This document shows, piece by piece, positions 59,821-64,000 of a stretch of DNA of 64,000 bases. The notes beneath the pieces are model-generated. The model did not search any database. It was given only the letters and a program-made list of their open reading frames with translations, and was not told the DNA's origin. Both the position numbers and the translations under genes were made by a program. This stretch comes from an uncultured Methanomassiliicoccus sp. (lineage in GTDB: Archaea; Thermoplasmatota; Thermoplasmata; Methanomassiliicoccales; Methanomassiliicoccaceae), in contig CAJKRY010000003.1 in assembly GCA_905202485.1 (NCBI GenBank), positions 62,001 to 126,000 on the forward strand, given 5' to 3'. Positions within the stretch are counted from its first letter, which is position 1; each line of letters begins with the position of its first letter.

Positions 59821-60573
59821 TCATCTTTCTTTGCAGCGCATCAGAAGGTCGCCTGTCATTTCTTTTACTGCTTTGTATGCCGGATTGTCATTTTCCAGCT
59901 CTAATGTTTTTCCTTCTGTTGTTAATTTATTAATTGTTTCATCAAATGGAATATAATATACTGCAGAGAAGCCTTCCGGAATATTCTCTATTCTCATTCC
60001 TTCAGGGATTCTGTTGATAACCAATGCAGTTATCTTGATCTCTATATCCAAGCTTAAGGCGAGATCCAGTATCCTCTTTGCTGTTTTCAGTCCCACAGCG
60101 GTAGCATCTGTAACAATCATCAGTGCATCCATGTTTTTGCATGTCAGTCTTGACAAATGTTCCATTCCCGCTTCGTTGTCTATCACAACGTTGGAATACT
60201 TTCCTATCGCTTCATCTAAATAATCTCTCAATATTGAATTAATGTAGCAGTAACAGCCTTTGCCTTCAGGCCTGCCCATGGTAATCAAATCAAAATTAGG
60301 ACCTTCATCAGTAGATGTCTGCAGATAGTAGGCTACCTTTGCCTGCTTGCTTACTTCTGATGCCTCATCCGCTGATTTCTGAAATTCTTCTCTGACATCG
60401 CCTATCGTTTTCTGTACTTCTATGCCCAGCCTGTCTCCTAAATTATAGTTGGGATCTGCATCAACCCCGAGAACGATATTCCCACTTCTTTTTGCTAAGT
60501 ATGACAGGAATAAGGCAGAGATTGTTGTTTTTCCCACTCCGCCCTTGCCGGCTACTGCAAACACGCGACCCAT
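59821..60573 (-). CDS. cooC: CooC/AcsF-type nickel-insertion ATPase
   Basis: A 250-residue MinD-family ATPase that loads nickel into CO dehydrogenase or acetyl-CoA synthase. The deviant P-loop GKGGVGKTT spans residues 9-17, VDADPNYNLGDRLG contains the switch Asp, and the CxC nickel site is in GKGCYCYIN near 107. VIDNEAGMEHLSR is the family switch II. It starts two bases after the stop of the mesB-like gene, so it belongs to the RACo operon. It implies that a nickel enzyme, at least AcsB, is made. Confidence 0.92.
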   Translation of the reverse strand: MGRVFAVAGKGGVGKTTISALFLSYLAKRSGNIVLGVDADPNYNLGDRLGIEVQKTIGDVREEFQKSADEASEVSKQAKVAYYLQTSTDEGPNFDLITMGRPEGKGCYCYINSILRDYLDEAIGKYSNVVIDNEAGMEHLSRLTCKNMDALMIVTDATAVGLKTAKRILDLALSLDIEIKITALVINRIPEGMRIENIPEGFSAVYYIPFDETINKLTTEGKTLELENDNPAYKAVKEMTGDLLMRCKER

Positions 60574-60575
60574 GC

Positions 60576-61595
60576 TTATCCCAGAGAATACTTTTCCTGT
60601 ATGACTTTAGACACGTTTACCAGAAGGTCCATTGCTCCTTCGCTGGCCTCTTCGCTTAATCCGCCCAGACCGCACTGAGGCGTGAGAATTGAATTTTTAA
60701 GAAGAAGCTCTTTGTCAACTCCCTTTGATTCCAGATCAGAAACAATCTTTTCAAAGTTAGATGTGATCGAAGCGCAGTTTGTATCTTTCAGAGTTTCTTC
60801 ATAGTTGGGAATTATTCCCCAGGACAGACAACCTCCTCTCTCAAGGAACGCAGACAGCTCTTCCGGGTACAATGCTATCGTGTATCCATAATCATAGGCG
60901 TCAAACGATAATACGTCAATGTTCATGCTCATTACCAGCGGCCAATCTGTGTTGGCACAGCAGTGTATGCCTTTCATATCTTCCAATCCTGAAACAACTT
61001 CGTTGATCCAGGAAACTGCGTCGGAGGGAGATATGCTTGCAAAAGGTGTTCCGATGATGCTCAGATAAGGCTCGTCAATGAAAATAATCGTCCTTCCGCA
61101 TTTCTTTTTTAGTTCTCTCTCCTGCCACATGGCTGTGAACTGCAGATTTTTCCTCAAGATCTCTGCATATGTAGGGTCATATATTGCAGGTTTATCATCC
61201 TGGTCTGTCACCTGCAGCCCTAGAGATATCGGGCCGGTAACCTGCCCTTTTATTGCTTTGTAGCCGGAGAGATCTCTCGAAATGAACTCATAAAAGCCTG
61301 AGAAGTTTTCCTGAGGCAGCGGAAACATATCCGGGTCTTCAGAAATAATCTTCATGTAAATTTCTTCAGGATCATAGTCGAGAAGGTTCACGCTGACGCG
61401 CTTGTTTTCCTCATCAATTTTGATCCCTGGTAAATTCTGTGAAAACTGAATGTACATATTTTCTTTGAATCCAGTCATCGGCAGCTGCGGCCAGGACGGG
61501 ATTTCATTTAGATGCTTGAGTATGAAGTCTACTGCTTTGACCGGGTCCGAATGCGGCAGAGACCCTATGCAACTGGGCGAGCAATTCCATTCCAC
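60576..61595 (-). CDS. mesB: Core-MetE methionine synthase, MesB-like
   Basis: Catalytic-domain-only MetE homologue, about 339 residues, that would methylate homocysteine using methyl-corrinoid protein rather than a folate. The zinc ligands are visible as HCCANTDWP (H-x-C) and the closing TPQCGLGG; an IGSLPHSDP start and GQVTGPISLGLQV are core-MetE signatures. MesB is the known class that takes methyl groups from the corrinoid iron-sulfur protein and is encoded near acsC/acsD, as here. The frame is open to 61712 and into the RACo gene. GTG 61595 gives the family length and has TATATATT about 30 bases upstream, suggesting a leaderless start. ATG 61673 is the alternative. Confidence 0.85.
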   Translation of the reverse strand: MEWNCSPSCIGSLPHSDPVKAVDFILKHLNEIPSWPQLPMTGFKENMYIQFSQNLPGIKIDEENKRVSVNLLDYDPEEIYMKIISEDPDMFPLPQENFSGFYEFISRDLSGYKAIKGQVTGPISLGLQVTDQDDKPAIYDPTYAEILRKNLQFTAMWQERELKKKCGRTIIFIDEPYLSIIGTPFASISPSDAVSWINEVVSGLEDMKGIHCCANTDWPLVMSMNIDVLSFDAYDYGYTIALYPEELSAFLERGGCLSWGIIPNYEETLKDTNCASITSNFEKIVSDLESKGVDKELLLKNSILTPQCGLGGLSEEASEGAMDLLVNVSKVIQEKYSLG

Positions 61596-61617
61596 AATTA
61601 TTGAGATAACAGCATCC

Positions 61618-61625
61618 AATATATA
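61618..61625 (-). promoter_or_regulatory. Possible internal TATA box before mesB
   Basis: On the minus strand TATATATT lies just past the RACo stop, about 30 bases upstream of the GTG at 61595. It would allow mesB-cooC transcription independent of RACo. Confidence 0.4.
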
Positions 61626-61641
61626 GTTCCCGATCGGGAGT

Positions 61642-63375
61642 TCATTTTCCTGCCTTGGAAAATCTTTCTTCATTGGTGTGCGGAAGGAATAATGCCGAAG
61701 AATACTGTTCAAAAAACGAGTTTGATGATGACAAATCTACGTACGTCATGGAACGTGCAATGTCCTCTGCTTTCTGCCTTTCATCTTTGGAAAGCAAACA
61801 TGACTTTGCCCCGCTGAGAGAGGCATTTCCCAGCAGCTTAAATTTTTCATAAGCTATCGGAGGCAGCAGCCCGATTATTTGTGCATTGCGTATGTCTAGA
61901 TAATTGCCGAATCCCCCTGCGATGTATACTTTTTCAAGATCTTCAAACTGCAAGTTGACAGCGTCAAGCAGAACACAGCAGCCGGCAAAGATCGCTGCTT
62001 TGGTTCTGATTATATTCTCAATGTCGCTCTCATTTATCGAGATTTTTTCGTTAATGTGGAATATTCTGTCTTTTATCCTGCCCTTCTTGTCTACTTTCTG
62101 ATTAACAAACAGCTGTGCTACAGTATCAATTATGCCGGAACCGCAGATGCCTTTTGCTTCAGTATCTCCGATCACGCTGTATTCTACCGCGTCGTCTTTA
62201 ATCTTCACACAGTCTATTGCTCCTTCAATGCCCCTCATGCCGCATGAGACATCTCCGCCTTCGAATGACGGTCCGGCAGAGGTTGAACAGGTCAGCAGCC
62301 AGTCTCCGCAGCCTAACGCTATTTCTCCGTTTGTTCCTACATCTATGAGAAGCGATGGATATTCCGACTGCTGCATCTTAGATGCCAGAACTCCTGCTGT
62401 GATATCTCCTCCAACATATCCCGCGCAGCCTGGAATTATGTACACAGGCGCATCACGGAAAACGTTAACTCCGATATCCGATGCTCTCCAAACCGGCGGG
62501 AAATTGGTCACCGGAACATACGGTTCGAATCTGATGTTTTTAGTATCCAGGCCTAACAGCATATGAATCATCGTTGTATTGCCGCCGATGCAGACTGCAT
62601 GAATATCTTTTTCAAACGGTTTGATGAGGCTGTTGATAGTATCAAGGATGAGTTCAGTTAGTCTTTTTTGTCCGTTTTCTTCTTCGTAAATCATCCTCGA
62701 GACTACATCTTCTCCGCAGACTATCTGGTGATTGTAATCTGATGCTGCTTCAACAGCCTCTCCAGTCTGCAGATCTACTAGCTCTAATGCAACAGTGGTG
62801 GTTCCGATATCAACGGCAAGACCGTAAATTGATTTATTTTTAGGAATAATATCAATAAGCGAGCTGCCGCTGACTGCCGCTTTAACTTTCCACTCTTCAG
62901 ATCTGAGCATTTCAGGAAGTTTTTTAAGTGCTGCCGGCAGACTCTGCAGGTCATTCATTCCCAGAGCTCTTCTTAATCTCTCAAAATCTGCTTCTGAATT
63001 TTCCAGGCTTGGCTTCTGCACATCTGCTTCTTTTAATGATACAAGAGGTGAAAAGTCAGAGATATCTATCTTATCATAGGATGAAGCAATTTTTTTGCTT
63101 CCTCCGCTTACCGATGTAAGAACCGTCAGATCTCCATATATTTCAGTTGTGCAGCTCAATCTGTATCCTTCTGCATATTCCCCGTCAGATATGTGCGGAT
63201 TTTTTCTTCCGCTGCACTTTCCTTCTACGATGACCTTACATTTTCCGCAGGATCCAGTTCCGCCGCAGCTGCCTCCAGTTTCTACACCTGCATCTACAGC
63301 AGCTTTGAAGACCGTGGTCCCGTCTTCCACCTCAACTGTTTTGTTTCCCGGGAAAAATGTAATTGTATGTTTCAC
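61642..63375 (-). CDS. acsV: Reductive activator of the corrinoid iron-sulfur protein (RACo)
   Basis: ATP-dependent reductase that returns inactive Co(II) of the corrinoid protein to Co(I); 577 residues. The N-terminal [2Fe-2S] ferredoxin domain has ligands Cys37, 43, 46 and 75 (GGSCGGTGSCGKC and RLSC). A linker and middle domain follow. The C-terminal ASKHA-type ATPase domain (about 185-577) has GLAVDIGTTTVALELVD, IGGNTTMIHMLLGLD near 271 and LLIDVGTNGEIALG near 344. The start is GTG 63375, divergent from the PEBP gene. First gene of the run RACo-mesB-cooC. The same family also serves methyltransferase corrinoid proteins (RamA-like), but the acs context favours RACo. Confidence 0.92.
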   Translation of the reverse strand: MKHTITFFPGNKTVEVEDGTTVFKAAVDAGVETGGSCGGTGSCGKCKVIVEGKCSGRKNPHISDGEYAEGYRLSCTTEIYGDLTVLTSVSGGSKKIASSYDKIDISDFSPLVSLKEADVQKPSLENSEADFERLRRALGMNDLQSLPAALKKLPEMLRSEEWKVKAAVSGSSLIDIIPKNKSIYGLAVDIGTTTVALELVDLQTGEAVEAASDYNHQIVCGEDVVSRMIYEEENGQKRLTELILDTINSLIKPFEKDIHAVCIGGNTTMIHMLLGLDTKNIRFEPYVPVTNFPPVWRASDIGVNVFRDAPVYIIPGCAGYVGGDITAGVLASKMQQSEYPSLLIDVGTNGEIALGCGDWLLTCSTSAGPSFEGGDVSCGMRGIEGAIDCVKIKDDAVEYSVIGDTEAKGICGSGIIDTVAQLFVNQKVDKKGRIKDRIFHINEKISINESDIENIIRTKAAIFAGCCVLLDAVNLQFEDLEKVYIAGGFGNYLDIRNAQIIGLLPPIAYEKFKLLGNASLSGAKSCLLSKDERQKAEDIARSMTYVDLSSSNSFFEQYSSALFLPHTNEERFSKAGK

Positions 63376-63457
63376 GCTATAGAAATCTGGGCTATGATAT
63401 TAATCAGCTTCTCTTCATATGTATATCAACCCAAGTCTGAATTGACGGAGGTATTGT

Positions 63458-63964
63458 ATGATAGTTACAAGCAGCGGCATTGTTGACGGAGTAATTGAAG
63501 ACAAATACGGATGCAAGGGCAAACAGTTAAACAAGAATGGTATGCCGACATATTCTCTGCCTTTCAAAATTGAGGGCAAGCCGGAGGGAACAAAGTCATT
63601 TGCAATAATTCTCGAAGACAAAGATGCGTTTCCAGTTACCAATGGTTTTTCATGGATCCACTGGACGGCTGCAAATATCCTGAAAGATGAAGTAAAAGAA
63701 AATGAAAGTCTGACGGCCAAAGATTTCATTCAGGGAGTAAACAGCTGGATGAGCATTCAGGGCGGAAGCCAGAGCGCTGAGGAATCAAGCTTCTATGGAG
63801 GAATGTCTCCGCCAAACGGGATGCATACCTACGAGCTGCATGTATTTGCTTTAGACGCGATTCTGGACATCAAGCCTGGTTTCATGCTCAATGAGCTGTG
63901 GTGGAAAATGGAAGGCCACATACTCGCAACATATACTCTCAAAGGGAAATACTCAAACAAGTGA
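63458..63964 (+). CDS. YbhB/YbcL family protein (PEBP-like)
   Basis: A 168-residue phosphatidylethanolamine-binding-protein-like protein. The family motifs are visible: SFAIILEDKDAF near residue 47 (ligand-site Asp pattern), FSWIHWTAANI near 65 and GMSPPNGMHTYELHVFALD near 125. The binding pocket fits small anions; the cellular function in archaea is unknown. GGAGGT lies seven bases before the ATG. The 36 bases after the stop hold nothing recognisable. Confidence 0.9.
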   Translation: MIVTSSGIVDGVIEDKYGCKGKQLNKNGMPTYSLPFKIEGKPEGTKSFAIILEDKDAFPVTNGFSWIHWTAANILKDEVKENESLTAKDFIQGVNSWMSIQGGSQSAEESSFYGGMSPPNGMHTYELHVFALDAILDIKPGFMLNELWWKMEGHILATYTLKGKYSNK

Positions 63965-64000
63965 GAAATCGTTTCTGATTCTTAAGCCACATTCTCTCTT

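Noticed and set aside
61596..61712. N-terminal extension of the MesB-like protein
   Set aside because: It overlaps the end of RACo in another frame, exceeds family length and has no ribosome binding site.

Overview
The window is a gene-dense archaeal chromosome segment. The calls rest on an archaeal information-processing gene set: rpoH-rpoB-rpoA'-rpoA''-L30e-NusA; L7Ae-S28e-L24e-Ndk; L20a-prefoldin alpha-FtsY; MCM, PriS, GatDE, TiaS, Tsr3 and NMD3. RNA polymerase B is one unsplit chain while A is split. This argues against most classical methanogens and halophiles and fits the Thermoplasmata side of the Euryarchaeota. A methyl-reducing Methanomassiliicoccales-type organism is a reasonable guess, but no methanogenesis marker lies in the window, so that is inference. 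No CRISPR array, IS element or prophage was seen.

Layout. 1-3.2 kb: end of a radical SAM gene, malic enzyme, a PPC-domain protein, aEF1-beta with a zinc-ribbon protein. 3.2-12.3 kb: a tRNA-Lys(UUU) gene with two introns at unusual positions, then the RNA polymerase operon. 12.3-21.3 kb: a radical SAM protein, PyrF, and a 2117-residue oligosaccharyltransferase fused to a long chain of extracellular beta-sandwich repeats, followed by a secreted membrane-anchored protein. 21.4-36.7 kb: housekeeping genes (thioredoxin, translin, PurD, GatD/GatE, TiaS, a bacterial-type thiolase, a hexulose-phosphate synthase/RraA fusion, HtpX, PriS). A C/D-box sRNA candidate lies at about 30.76 kb. 36.7-50.5 kb: L20a-Pfd-FtsY, an M20 peptidase, Tsr3, an MCM helicase carrying two mini-inteins 27 residues apart, NMD3, a two-subunit fumarase, PurM. 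50.6-53.5 kb: the L7Ae ribosomal operon, whose leader holds a kink-turn-like element, then a peroxiredoxin.

53.6-63.4 kb is the most interesting part: a bacterial-architecture acetyl-CoA synthase module. It holds an ACT-domain protein, AcsB (711 aa, with the N-terminal domain that archaeal CdhC lacks), AcsD and AcsC (corrinoid iron-sulfur protein). On the opposite strand are RACo (reductive activator of that corrinoid protein), a core-MetE (MesB-like) methionine synthase and a CooC-type nickel ATPase. No CO dehydrogenase catalytic subunit and no pterin-dependent methyltransferase is present in the window. The set suggests that methyl groups carried on the corrinoid protein link acetyl-CoA synthesis or cleavage directly to methionine synthesis without a folate or methanopterin carrier.
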